From positions 62,001-126,000 of the forward strand of contig NZ_JAASQL010000005.1 of NCBI RefSeq assembly GCF_011762155.1: DNA of 64,000 nucleotides, written 5' to 3'. The DNA is from Wenyingzhuangia heitensis. Lineage in GTDB: Bacteria; Bacteroidota; Bacteroidia; Flavobacteriales; Flavobacteriaceae. Position numbers and translations under genes: made by a program. The notes below the pieces were generated by a model. That model was not told the origin of the DNA. It searched no databases and saw only the letters and a list, made by a program, of their open reading frames with translations. Below are positions 24,243 to 33,509 of the stretch, in pieces. The first letter of the stretch is position 1, and each line of letters begins with the position of its first letter.

Positions 24243-26816
24243 ATGCAAGACGACATCAACAACCAAGAAGAATCTGAATTTGAAAACCATAAAGAGGTAG
24301 AAAGTCAAGAGACCATTACCAAAGTTACAGGAATGTACAAAGAGTGGTTTTTAGACTATGCTTCTTACGTAATCTTAGAACGTGCAGTACCTGCTATTGC
24401 AGACGGTTTTAAACCCGTGCAAAGACGTATTATGCAATCTATGAAAGATTTAGATGATGGTCGTTACAACAAAGTAGCCAATTTGGTAGGGCACTGTATG
24501 CAGTATCACCCACATGGAGATGCTTCTATTTCTGATGCCATGGTACAAATTGGTCAAAAGGAGTTGTTGATAGACATGCAAGGAAACTGGGGGAATATTC
24601 TTACCGGAGACCGTGCAGCAGCTGCTCGTTATATAGAAGCTCGTTTGTCTAAGTTTGCTTTAGAGGTAGTGTTTAATCCAAAAACAACAGATTGGCAAGC
24701 ATCGTATGATGGTCGTAGAAAAGAACCGATCAATTTACCTGTAAAATTCCCAATGTTATTGGCACAAGGAGGAGAGGGAATTGCGGTTGGATTGTCTACC
24801 AAAATATTACCTCACAACTTTAATGAGCTGATAGATGCTTCTATAAAAATATTAAAAGGAAGAAGTTTTACTCTGTTTCCAGATTTTTTAACGGGAGGAA
24901 TTGTAGATGTTACCAATTATAATGATGGTGCTAGAGGAGGAAAAGTAAGAGTAAGAGCCAAAATTGCTCAACTAGATAAAAAGACATTGGTGATTAACGA
25001 AATTCCTTTTGGAACGACCACATCATCATTGATAGAATCTATTTTAAAAGCGAATGACAAAGGAAAAATTAAAATCAAACAAATAGAGGATAACACCGCT
25101 AGAAATGTAGAGATTTTAATTCATTTAGCTCCAGGAATATCTCCAGACAAAACCATTGATGCTTTGTATGCGTTTACCAATTGTGGAATTTCAATTTCGC
25201 CATTGTGTTGTGTTATTCAAGACCACAAACCGGTATTTATTGGAGTGTCTGATATTTTAAAAATATCGACTAACAACACCTTACATTTATTAAAACGTGA
25301 ATTAGAAATTCAGTTAGGAGAATTGCAAGAAAAATGGCATTTCGCTTCTTTAGAACGTATTTTTATAGAGAATAGAATCTATCGTGACATAGAAGAAGAA
25401 AGTACTTGGGATGGAGTAATTACAGCCATAGATAGGGGATTAAAGCCACATACTACACATTTAAAACGAGCGGTAACGGAAGAGGATATTGTTCGTTTGA
25501 CAGAAATAAGAATTAAGCGTATTTCTAAGTTTGATATTGACAAGGCAAAGCAGCTAATAGAAAGTCTAGAGGATGAAATAGCAGTAGTTAAAAACTATTT
25601 AGACAATTTAATTGAGTTTGCTATTAACTATTTTAAAAGTTTAAAAGAGAAGTACGGAAAAGACAAACCTCGTTTAACAGAAATTAGAACTTTTGATGAT
25701 ATTGAAGCGACCAAAGTGGTGATGCGTAATGAGAAATTATACGTAAATAGAGTTGAAGGTTTTGTAGGAACTTCGTTAAAAAGAGATGAGTTTGTAGCAG
25801 ATTGTGCAGATATTGATGATGTGATTGTTTTTCGTAAAGACGGAGTGATGATGGTGACCAAAGCCGCACAAAAAACATTTGTAGGTAAAGACATTATTCA
25901 CATTGCTATTTTTAAGAAAAGCGACAAACGTACCATTTACAACATGATGTATCGTGATGGAAGATCGGGACCAAGTTATATGAAACGTTTTAATGTAACA
26001 GCGGTTACTAGAGATAGAGAGTACGATTTAACAGCAGGAAACAAAGGTTCAGTAGTGTTACATTTTACCGCCAATCCTAATGGTGAAGCTGAAACGGTGG
26101 GAGTGGAATTAAAACCACTGGCAGGATTAAAGAAATTAAAGTGGGACATAGATTTTTCTGACTTAATTATTAAAGGTCGTTCTTCAAAAGGGAATTTAAT
26201 CACTAAATATCCTGTTAAAAAAATTGAATTTAAATCCGCAGGGACATCTACTTTAAAACCTCGTAAAATTTGGTTTGATGATACTGTACAGCGTTTAAAT
26301 GTTGATGGTAGAGGAGAATTATTAGGAGAGTTTACCTCTAAAGATAAATTGTTAATAGCAACACAATCTGGAAAAATAAAGACAATTACACCAGCTTTAA
26401 CCACACATTTTGAAGATGATATGGTGGTGTTAGAAAAATGGAACCCCAACAAACCAATTTCAGCTGTTTATTACGAAGGAGAAAAAGAGAAATACTATAT
26501 AAAACGTTTTGTAATAGACACTCCAGACAAAGAAGAATTGTTTATTAGTGAACACCCTAAAACACAATTACAAATTGTTGTTACAGATTACAGACCTAAT
26601 GTAGAGGTGGTGTTTAGCAAGCGAAATTTAGATAATTTGGTTATTGATTTAGAAGATTTTATTGCAATAAAAGGAATTAAAGCTTTAGGAAATCAATTAA
26701 CAGAAGATAAAATAAAGTTGGTAAATAGATTAGAGGCATTGCCTTATACTCCAGAAGAAAATGAAATAGAAACCGAAGAGGAAATAAGTAAAGACGATCA
26801 ACCTAGGTTGTTTTAA
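24243..26816 (+). CDS. parC: DNA topoisomerase IV subunit A (ParC)
   Basis: 857 residues. The breakage-reunion domain contains GFKPVQRRIMQSM, YHPHGDASI and the catalytic tyrosine Tyr130 in AAARYIEARL. The GyrA-box region and the C-terminal propeller blades (about 540-830) follow, with an acidic tail. With ParE it forms the A2B2 decatenase. It starts two bases after the DUF2971 stop, keeping all three genes in one operon. Confidence 0.95.
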   Translation: MQDDINNQEESEFENHKEVESQETITKVTGMYKEWFLDYASYVILERAVPAIADGFKPVQRRIMQSMKDLDDGRYNKVANLVGHCMQYHPHGDASISDAMVQIGQKELLIDMQGNWGNILTGDRAAAARYIEARLSKFALEVVFNPKTTDWQASYDGRRKEPINLPVKFPMLLAQGGEGIAVGLSTKILPHNFNELIDASIKILKGRSFTLFPDFLTGGIVDVTNYNDGARGGKVRVRAKIAQLDKKTLVINEIPFGTTTSSLIESILKANDKGKIKIKQIEDNTARNVEILIHLAPGISPDKTIDALYAFTNCGISISPLCCVIQDHKPVFIGVSDILKISTNNTLHLLKRELEIQLGELQEKWHFASLERIFIENRIYRDIEEESTWDGVITAIDRGLKPHTTHLKRAVTEEDIVRLTEIRIKRISKFDIDKAKQLIESLEDEIAVVKNYLDNLIEFAINYFKSLKEKYGKDKPRLTEIRTFDDIEATKVVMRNEKLYVNRVEGFVGTSLKRDEFVADCADIDDVIVFRKDGVMMVTKAAQKTFVGKDIIHIAIFKKSDKRTIYNMMYRDGRSGPSYMKRFNVTAVTRDREYDLTAGNKGSVVLHFTANPNGEAETVGVELKPLAGLKKLKWDIDFSDLIIKGRSSKGNLITKYPVKKIEFKSAGTSTLKPRKIWFDDTVQRLNVDGRGELLGEFTSKDKLLIATQSGKIKTITPALTTHFEDDMVVLEKWNPNKPISAVYYEGEKEKYYIKRFVIDTPDKEELFISEHPKTQLQIVVTDYRPNVEVVFSKRNLDNLVIDLEDFIAIKGIKALGNQLTEDKIKLVNRLEALPYTPEENEIETEEEISKDDQPRLF

Positions 26817-26825
26817 AACGAGTAT

Positions 26826-28244
26826 ATGCTGTTTAATTCAATAACTTTTTTTGTTTTTATAACAATTGTTTTTTTTGTATTCTGGTTTTTATTAAAAAGT
26901 GTTAAAAAGCAAAATGTATTTGTACTTGTTGCTAGTTACATTTTTTATGGTTGGTGGGATTATCGATTTTTATTTTTAATTATATTTAGCACATTGTTAG
27001 ATTTTTATCTTTCAAAAAACATATATAAATCAAATAAAAACAAACAAAAGAAACTTTATTTATGGATTAGTCTTATTGCTAATTTAGGACTCCTTTTTGT
27101 TTTTAAATATTATAATTTTTTCACAAACAGTTTTCAAGAATTGTTTGCTGTTATAGGGGTGCATTTAAAATTATCAACGTTAAATATTATTTTACCAGTA
27201 GGTATTTCTTTTTATACTTTTCAGACATTAAGTTATACAATAGATGTTTACCGAGACAAATTAAAACCAACCAACGATCTTATTGCTTTTGCATCGTTTG
27301 TAACTTTTTTTCCACAATTAGTGGCGGGACCTATTGAAAGAGCAACTAATTTATTGCCTCAATTTTATCAGAAAAGAACTTTTAGTTTTGAGTTTGCAAA
27401 AAGTGGTGTACAGTTAATTGTTTGGGGATTATTTAAAAAAATAGTAATTGCAGATAGTTGTGCGGTATATGTTGATTATATTTTTAGTGAATATGAAACG
27501 CAAAACTCACTAACCCTTGTTCTGGGTGCAATTTATTTTGCTTTTCAGATTTATGGAGATTTTAGTGGATATACAGATATTGCTATAGGAACAGGAAGGT
27601 TGTTAGGATTTAAGCTATTGCCGAATTTTAAAACACCTTATTTTTCTAGAAATATTGCCGAGTTTTGGAGAAGATGGCACATATCTCTAACCACATGGTT
27701 TAAAGATTATATTTATATTCCCTTAGGAGGTTCAAGAGGAAATAAAGGATTGCAGTTAAGAAATGTATTCGTTATTTTTTTAATAAGTGGATTTTGGCAT
27801 GGTGCTAATTGGACATATCTATTTTGGGGTGGTTTAAACGCTATTTACTTTATACCTTCTATGTTATTAAATAAGAACAGAAAATACACAGACAAAATTG
27901 AGTTTTCAGGTCTGTCGGTTCTAAAAATGATTATCACCTTTATAATAACCTGTTTTGCGTGGATTTTCTTTAGGGCCAATTCTTTGTCTATTGCTTTTGG
28001 GTATATTAAAAGAATTATAGACTTTAACATAGCGAATCCAATAAAGTATTTAAGTATTGATAGGTACAACGTTGAAATGATTCCCCTAATCATTTTGTTT
28101 TTAGTTTTTGAATATACAGGAGTAAATAAAGAGACACCTTTATTAGGGAAATATTCTTATTTAAAGACAGTGAGTATTGTTTTGTTAATTATGATCTTAG
28201 GTGTTTTTTCTGATCAAAAAGACTTTATTTATTTCCAATTTTAA
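26826..28244 (+). CDS. MBOAT-family O-acyltransferase (AlgI-like)
   Basis: 472 residues with about ten membrane helices. Core motifs: LPVGISFYTFQTLSYTIDVYRDK, FFPQLVAGPIERA, FWRRWHISLTTWFKDYIYIPLGGS, and the active-site histidine His325 in GFWHGANW. AlgI/DltB/PatA relatives move acyl groups across the membrane for polysaccharide O-acetylation. It begins ten bases after parC and is followed one base later by an SGNH-like partner. The target polymer is unknown. Confidence 0.92.
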   Translation: MLFNSITFFVFITIVFFVFWFLLKSVKKQNVFVLVASYIFYGWWDYRFLFLIIFSTLLDFYLSKNIYKSNKNKQKKLYLWISLIANLGLLFVFKYYNFFTNSFQELFAVIGVHLKLSTLNIILPVGISFYTFQTLSYTIDVYRDKLKPTNDLIAFASFVTFFPQLVAGPIERATNLLPQFYQKRTFSFEFAKSGVQLIVWGLFKKIVIADSCAVYVDYIFSEYETQNSLTLVLGAIYFAFQIYGDFSGYTDIAIGTGRLLGFKLLPNFKTPYFSRNIAEFWRRWHISLTTWFKDYIYIPLGGSRGNKGLQLRNVFVIFLISGFWHGANWTYLFWGGLNAIYFIPSMLLNKNRKYTDKIEFSGLSVLKMIITFIITCFAWIFFRANSLSIAFGYIKRIIDFNIANPIKYLSIDRYNVEMIPLIILFLVFEYTGVNKETPLLGKYSYLKTVSIVLLIMILGVFSDQKDFIYFQF

Positions 28245-28245
28245 A

Positions 28246-29136
28246 ATGAAAAAATTCTTAAAATACCTTTTAAAAATTATAATATCATTCTTGCTTATTG
28301 CAATTTTGTTAGATGTTGTTTATACATCTGCAATAGAAAAAACCATCCCTAGAAATAAAGTTAGGTATGCGTTGTCTTTAAAGAATAAGCATTACAATGT
28401 TTTGTTCTTGGGGTCTTCAAGAGTAGAAAATTCAATTGTGACCTCAATGTTTAAGGAGCAGAATATCTCTATTTTAAATATGGGGTTAGAGGGAGCTACT
28501 TTAGGTGATAATTATTTGGTGTTACAGTTGTTAAATAATAACAATGTTACTTTTGATCAAGTTTTTATTCAGTTAGATTATCTGTATAATAATAATGAAG
28601 ATTCTTTTTCGGAGACAAGTATGAGTAACCTTATGCCTTTGATTAGAAGCAAACAAGTAACTCCAATTTTAAGAGAATTTGATAAGGATTTTAATCAGAA
28701 CTATTATATACCTTTTTATAGATATTTAACCAATAGTTATAGGATAGGTTTTAGAGAGTTTGTAAGTTCTTTGCTACATAAAAAGCCAAGAATCTCTTTT
28801 GAGGATGGTTTTACACCAAAATTTGGAACTACTAAATTAGCAAAAGAAGAACTACCCAAAAATATTGTTAGTTATTCTAAAGTTTACAATAAAATTAACA
28901 ATACTTGTTTAAGCATGGGGATTGAACCTGTTTATTTTATAGCTCCTTATTGTAGTAAAATGGTTGATAACGGTTTTGTTAGAAAGCTAGATTCTGTGGT
29001 TGATAATTTCTATGACTATTCAGGAGTTGTAAAAAATGATAATAACTTCTATAATTGTGGGCATTTAAATAATAATGGTGCACAAGAATTTACAGAAGTT
29101 ATTATCACTGATTTTTTTAAAAATAAAAAGCGTTAG
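28246..29136 (+). CDS. SGNH-like membrane-anchored partner of the MBOAT protein
   Basis: 296 residues from ATG at 28246 (MKKFLKYLLK), one base after the MBOAT stop; the longer frame from 28201 overlaps MBOAT and is unlikely. One N-terminal membrane anchor (8-24) is followed by a periplasmic domain with LGSSR (55-59, nucleophile Ser57 or Ser58) and a C-terminal NCGHLNNNGA block whose His273 fits the SGNH catalytic histidine. The aspartate usually three residues before that histidine reads Asn270. Such proteins complete acetyl transfer to a periplasmic glycan (AlgX/AlgJ-like). The assignment is from motif and pairing; similarity to named families is weak. Confidence 0.68.
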   Translation: MKKFLKYLLKIIISFLLIAILLDVVYTSAIEKTIPRNKVRYALSLKNKHYNVLFLGSSRVENSIVTSMFKEQNISILNMGLEGATLGDNYLVLQLLNNNNVTFDQVFIQLDYLYNNNEDSFSETSMSNLMPLIRSKQVTPILREFDKDFNQNYYIPFYRYLTNSYRIGFREFVSSLLHKKPRISFEDGFTPKFGTTKLAKEELPKNIVSYSKVYNKINNTCLSMGIEPVYFIAPYCSKMVDNGFVRKLDSVVDNFYDYSGVVKNDNNFYNCGHLNNNGAQEFTEVIITDFFKNKKR

Positions 29137-29137
29137 T

Positions 29138-31018
29138 TTATTTGGTAATCAAAGCAACCCAATCATTTTGATTGTCTGGAGCTTTAATAACAAGGTTTTT
29201 ACTCAATTTAGATTTTTTTAGCATCTCTCCATTTCTAGGATTGTACCATTGAATTTTCCATTTCTTAGTTGTTAACTCAATTTTTGTACTACCTCCCTTG
29301 GGTAAATAAACAGCATATGCTTTTCCATTGTTAGCCAAAACATAATCGTTTTTTGCTTCCGTTAATTCATCATTACTAACGGCATCAATCATGTATTTTT
29401 GAAAATAGTTATCAAAAAAGTGAATAGCATAACTTCCTTCTTTGTACAAGTCTCCTCTTAACCTATGATCTTGATTATGAATATCTCCATCATTATCTGT
29501 ATAACCGTAATAATATTCTACTCCAGCTCCACCTGCCATTAGGGTAGCCCATAAAACTTCGTGTCTAGTTGTTTCTAATGGAATTCTAATTCCTTGCCCT
29601 GCAGTTCCTTGTTCGTCATTTGCAACTACCCATTTTTTACCTGCTTCTTCAGATTCTTTTATCCAAGTTTTTACACTTTTATGAATTAAATGTCTGTCTT
29701 TTTGAATGGAAGCTCCAGTTAATTCTGATTTGTTTCCAAGCAATTGAGGGTACTTTTGTTGTTGTTGACCAGGAAAAGTATGTAGTACTAAATTATGATG
29801 ATAAGGATCTATACTGTTAATGTATTTAGATATGCTAACAACCACATTATCCGGAATTACGGTTTCTTCGGTAATGTTCCAGTTTAAGGCTAAGTGATGA
29901 GAAAATCTTGCAATTAATTCACGGTAATACAGTTTACGTTCTCTACCATTTTGATTATTGTCCATAAACTTACAGTTTTCGTTTTCCATGGTTTTAAAAT
30001 GTAAGTACAAACCTTTACTGTCTGCATATTCAAGAATTTTTTCCCATTGACCTAACTTAGAAACATCAAATCTGTCTTTTTGTAAATGATCCCACATTGT
30101 TTTACGTTCCTGGTAGTTCATCTTTTTATCTTTACCATTGGGTAGGTTTTCGTAATCTTCTATAGAAATATTCATTAAGTGAGGAAATACATTCTGATCA
30201 TCTCCACCAGCATTAAATGTTAAGAAAGACATTGCATTTGCACCTTGAGAACTTAAATAATTAACCACTCCTAAAAGCTCTGTTCCTTTTCCGTTTTGCC
30301 AAGTATATTTAGCGGATTCCTTAGCGTTGTAGTCTTGCTGATGAGCATTCCATGATTTACGCGTTCTTTTATAACTAGCTAGAATTCCTTTTTTGTTGTT
30401 CCATCTAGAAAATCTTCTGTTTGGAGTAGCATCAAAATCATCATAAGCAAACGTGTTTTCTGGAGAATCTGCACCTGCTTTTACAAACCATTTTCCGTTA
30501 GGTTTTTTAGGGTTGGTTCCAGAAAAACGTAAATATCTTTCTCCAACGTATTGCAATCTCCCGTGGTTAGGAGCTCTAAAGTCTCTACCAGATTTATCAG
30601 AAGATTTAACTTTAAAACTACCTGTTGTATTGTCCATAAAACCTGCACTTTGTTGATTGGTTTCATTAGATACAGCAACATCTTTTCCTGTTTTAAAAGC
30701 AACTTTATAACTCCAAGTTCCCTTGCTGTCTGGGGCAAAATGAACTTTCCATTTGTTACCAGACGTGCAACCTTCTGCAGGATTGTCACAAGCTGCGTAA
30801 TAACCAGGAACGGTATAGCTTGTTTTACCTTTGGTAAAGGTTACGTCTAATTTATAATCAGAAAAAGGGTTGGGAATTGCGGTTTCTGAAGTGTTAGGGC
30901 CGTTAAAAGTTAGAGTTACTTTGTGCCATGTTTTTAATTCTCCTGTAATTTTTTGAGCTTTTGCAATCATAGCAAAAGAAAAAAAACTCAGACAAATTAG
31001 TTTTGTTTTAAAAGACAT
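29138..31018 (-). CDS. Secreted DUF5060 protein with glycosidase-like TIM-barrel
   Basis: 626 residues: signal peptide (1-21, ending AKA), a DUF5060 beta-sandwich (about 24-115; WHKVTLTFNGP, FSDYKLDVTF, GTWSYKV), then a barrel-like region (about 140-530) with GDDQNVFPHLMN, HFKTMENENC, NWNITEET and VVANDEQG, and a small C-terminal beta domain (PRNGEMLKK...DWVALITK). DUF5060 proteins of this kind occur in marine polysaccharide loci and are probable glycoside hydrolases; the Glu residues in NITEE and DEQG are candidate catalytic acids. I cannot assign a GH family. It converges with the SGNH gene with no terminator between. Confidence 0.8.
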   Translation of the reverse strand: MSFKTKLICLSFFSFAMIAKAQKITGELKTWHKVTLTFNGPNTSETAIPNPFSDYKLDVTFTKGKTSYTVPGYYAACDNPAEGCTSGNKWKVHFAPDSKGTWSYKVAFKTGKDVAVSNETNQQSAGFMDNTTGSFKVKSSDKSGRDFRAPNHGRLQYVGERYLRFSGTNPKKPNGKWFVKAGADSPENTFAYDDFDATPNRRFSRWNNKKGILASYKRTRKSWNAHQQDYNAKESAKYTWQNGKGTELLGVVNYLSSQGANAMSFLTFNAGGDDQNVFPHLMNISIEDYENLPNGKDKKMNYQERKTMWDHLQKDRFDVSKLGQWEKILEYADSKGLYLHFKTMENENCKFMDNNQNGRERKLYYRELIARFSHHLALNWNITEETVIPDNVVVSISKYINSIDPYHHNLVLHTFPGQQQQKYPQLLGNKSELTGASIQKDRHLIHKSVKTWIKESEEAGKKWVVANDEQGTAGQGIRIPLETTRHEVLWATLMAGGAGVEYYYGYTDNDGDIHNQDHRLRGDLYKEGSYAIHFFDNYFQKYMIDAVSNDELTEAKNDYVLANNGKAYAVYLPKGGSTKIELTTKKWKIQWYNPRNGEMLKKSKLSKNLVIKAPDNQNDWVALITK

Positions 31019-31097
31019 TATTGTAAATGATTTTGATTGTTAGTGATTGGTTTTGTTGTTAAAAACGCAATAAAAATAATCAAAAAACACTTAGTTT

Positions 31098-32219
31098 TTA
31101 ATTTAAACTATTAAAAAATGTGGTATTGTAGCTTGGAAGTGTTTCTGGGTGACAAATCTTAATAACATCTTTAAGGATAAGATCGGGTCTTAGTGCTCCT
31201 AATTCAAAAAACAACAATCCACCTGTGGGGCCTGTTGTATTTGTGTAGGTATATATTTTGTTGTGTTGGTATGGAGCAAACTGAGTATAATGTTTGTTGT
31301 TGTTTGCTAAGGCTTTTTTGTTGGTTGCATAACCAGGAGCAAACCAATAATCAGCATTTTTTGCTTTTATAAAAACATCTTCAAATTGTAAAGATAGACT
31401 ACCTGTTCCTGTAGTTTCTTTCCAAATATAATTTGTTTTGGCATCGTTTAAAATTTTGGCAACAAAGCTATCACCAGCAGGGGTATACCAAATTCCGTTA
31501 TAAATAGATCCGTATAAAATAGTAGGGTGTGTGATTGTATTGTTTACTAGTTTAGTTGTTTCTTTATAACTAGTTTCTATTTTGTTAAAAACAAGATCAG
31601 CTTCTTTTTCTTTATTTAAAAACAAAGCAAAAAACTTAATCCATTCTGCTCTACCTAGTGGGGATTCTTCTAACCAACTAGCATCAACTACAATAGGGAT
31701 TCCTGCTTTTTTTAAGGTGGTAAAATTTTTGTTTAAATTGTTTACAGCAAAGGCAAATAATACATCGGGTTTAATGTCTAAAATTAGTTCGGTGTTCATG
31801 TGTTCTTCATGACCTACATCTATAATAGTTCCATTATCTATTAACTTTCTGGTCTTTAGAGAAGAAATAAAATGTGTATTTGGGTATCCTTTTAATAATT
31901 TTTCTGATTCTAAAGCTTCTAAAACTGGAATTTGAGTAGTAGAGGTTGCAACTATTTTTTGAATAGGAGTTTTTAGTATAATTTGATTGGGATTACTTGG
32001 TTTTATAATAGTGTCTCCTGTTATCAAAATATATTCATACGGTGTAGTAGCTCCTTTATAAGGTGTGGGAACGATTATTTTTGTGTATTTCCTAAATTTT
32101 TGGTAACTAAACCCTTTAGCGTATTTAATAGTATTGTTTATTAAAACTGTATTGCTGTTGTGGGCTGATGGTTTACAAGCTAATAGTGCAAAAAACACAA
32201 AATAAATGTAAGGTTTCAT
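31098..32219 (-). CDS. BtuF-like periplasmic substrate-binding lipoprotein (cobalamin ABC importer)
   Basis: 373 residues from ATG at 32219. The longer frame up to 32291 would overlap cobC and lacks a signal. The N terminus has a lipobox LLAC with Cys15. The rest is a cluster-III binding-protein fold (IVATSTTQIPVLEALESEKLLKGYP, ELILDIKPDVLFAF, GIPIVVDASWLEESPLGRAEWIKFFALFL). It starts one base beyond the cobC stop in the cobU-T-S-C operon, so a corrinoid ligand is likely; siderophore binding is the alternative. No permease or ATPase gene (btuC, btuD) accompanies it in the window. Confidence 0.82.
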   Translation of the reverse strand: MKPYIYFVFFALLACKPSAHNSNTVLINNTIKYAKGFSYQKFRKYTKIIVPTPYKGATTPYEYILITGDTIIKPSNPNQIILKTPIQKIVATSTTQIPVLEALESEKLLKGYPNTHFISSLKTRKLIDNGTIIDVGHEEHMNTELILDIKPDVLFAFAVNNLNKNFTTLKKAGIPIVVDASWLEESPLGRAEWIKFFALFLNKEKEADLVFNKIETSYKETTKLVNNTITHPTILYGSIYNGIWYTPAGDSFVAKILNDAKTNYIWKETTGTGSLSLQFEDVFIKAKNADYWFAPGYATNKKALANNNKHYTQFAPYQHNKIYTYTNTTGPTGGLLFFELGALRPDLILKDVIKICHPETLPSYNTTFFNSLN

Positions 32220-32220
32220 A

Positions 32221-32760
32221 TTATAAAATAGTGTATTCATTGCTTTCTGTATCAATTTTAACAATGGTTCCGTAGGGAATTTTAAAGTCAAAGGAATCGT
32301 TTAAATTAGTGTTGGTTATATAGGTTAAAATACTTCTAATAACTCCAGCATGTGTAACTACAATGGTGTTGTTGTTTTGGATGTTTTTATAACATTTAAT
32401 GGCTCTGGCAAATAAATCTAAATAGTTTTCTCCATTAGGAACAGGAACGTTTACAAAATCATTCATCCACGGATTGGTTTCTTCATCAGGAATAGCATTC
32501 CATTTTTTTAATTCCCAATTTCCAAAATCTAATTCCATCAAACTAGCATTGGTTGTGTATGCTGTACTTATTTTAGTTGCTAATTTGGTACATCTTTGTA
32601 GTGGACTACTAATTACATCAGTAATAGTAACGGACTTTATTTTTCCTAATAAAAAATTAGCTTCTTCTTCAAAAATATCTGAAACATCAATATCAGATTG
32701 TCCGTAACAAATTCCTCTCTCAATATTAGGAGTGGTGTGTCTTATCAAATATACAATCAT
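32221..32760 (-). CDS. cobC: Alpha-ribazole-5'-phosphate phosphatase CobC (histidine phosphatase)
   Basis: 179 residues from ATG at 32760 (MIVYLIRHTTPN). Phosphoglycerate-mutase-like fold with catalytic RHT at 7-9 and the second histidine in VVTHAGVIRS. Position next to cobS and cobT supports removal of the phosphate from alpha-ribazole-phosphate or adenosylcobalamin-phosphate. The start overlaps the stop of cobS by four bases (ATGA). An upstream extension of the frame to 32847 lies inside cobS and is rejected. Confidence 0.9.
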   Translation of the reverse strand: MIVYLIRHTTPNIERGICYGQSDIDVSDIFEEEANFLLGKIKSVTITDVISSPLQRCTKLATKISTAYTTNASLMELDFGNWELKKWNAIPDEETNPWMNDFVNVPVPNGENYLDLFARAIKCYKNIQNNNTIVVTHAGVIRSILTYITNTNLNDSFDFKIPYGTIVKIDTESNEYTIL

Positions 32761-33509
32761 ACTATAATTATTAAGCTTAAGTAAAAAACAACTTCGGTTA
32801 GTTGTTGTGTAGCCCCCGCACAATCTCCTGTGTGTCCACCAATCCATTTGTGAAAATATTTAGCCAATAAATATTTGGTGATTAGTACAGGGACAAGTGT
32901 TAAAAAAACAAAAGGATTAAAGAAAAACAACAATGGAATTAAGGCAAAAACCCCACAAATAAGTACGTCTTTTATAGTGATTCCTACTGCTGATGGTTTT
33001 ATTTTGCTTTTGTCTATATCTTGTACATAAGGCTCTGTATAAATTAGAGTTGTAGCAGCAAAACGACTAATAGCATGACCAGAAATAAGGGCAATTATAC
33101 ATGTGTGTAAATCTAATTCTATAAGAGATTGATGTTTGATGGCTAATAAAATTCCCAAACCTACAATACCGTAAGTACCTACTCTAGAATCTTTCATAAT
33201 GGTTAGTATTTTTTCTTTGGTCCAGCCACCACCAAAACCATCACAAACATCGGCAAAACCATCTTCGTGAAAAGCTCCTGTAATCCAAATAGTAGTGGCA
33301 ATGCTTACTAAAATAGAAATAGAATCGTTGAATAAAAATTCGGATAGATAGAAAACGAAGGCACCAAAACCTCCTACAATAATTCCGACCAAAGAAAAAT
33401 ATCGACTGCTTTTTGTTAAAATTTCTGGGGAATGATCTATGTTTTTAGGACAAGGGATTCTTGTAAAAAACATAATAGCAGTTAGAAAAATAGCGATTTC
33501 TTTTTTCAT
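32757..33509 (-). CDS. cobS: Adenosylcobinamide-GDP ribazoletransferase CobS
   Basis: 250 residues, integral membrane protein with six or seven helices. Family motifs include TRIPCP at the start, GAFHEDGFADVCDGFGGGWTKEKILTIMKDSRVGTYG, and GGHTGDCAGATQQLTE near the end. It joins alpha-ribazole to adenosylcobinamide-GDP in the last step of cobamide assembly. It overlaps cobC by four bases and directly abuts cobT at 33509. Confidence 0.96.
   Translation of the reverse strand: MKKEIAIFLTAIMFFTRIPCPKNIDHSPEILTKSSRYFSLVGIIVGGFGAFVFYLSEFLFNDSISILVSIATTIWITGAFHEDGFADVCDGFGGGWTKEKILTIMKDSRVGTYGIVGLGILLAIKHQSLIELDLHTCIIALISGHAISRFAATTLIYTEPYVQDIDKSKIKPSAVGITIKDVLICGVFALIPLLFFFNPFVFLTLVPVLITKYLLAKYFHKWIGGHTGDCAGATQQLTEVVFYLSLIIIV

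Noticed and set aside
25976-26452. 158-residue antisense open frame within parC
   Set aside because: Lies inside the C-terminal propeller region of a clearly real gene and has no recognisable domain.
28201-28245. Upstream start of the SGNH-like protein inside the MBOAT gene
   Set aside because: The ATG at 28246 gives an ordinary membrane anchor and a one-base gap; the longer form only overlaps MBOAT.
32761-32847. Extension of CobC into cobS
   Set aside because: The enzyme fold starts with MIVYLIRH at 32760 and the ATGA overlap is typical; the extension is the cobS gene read in another frame.
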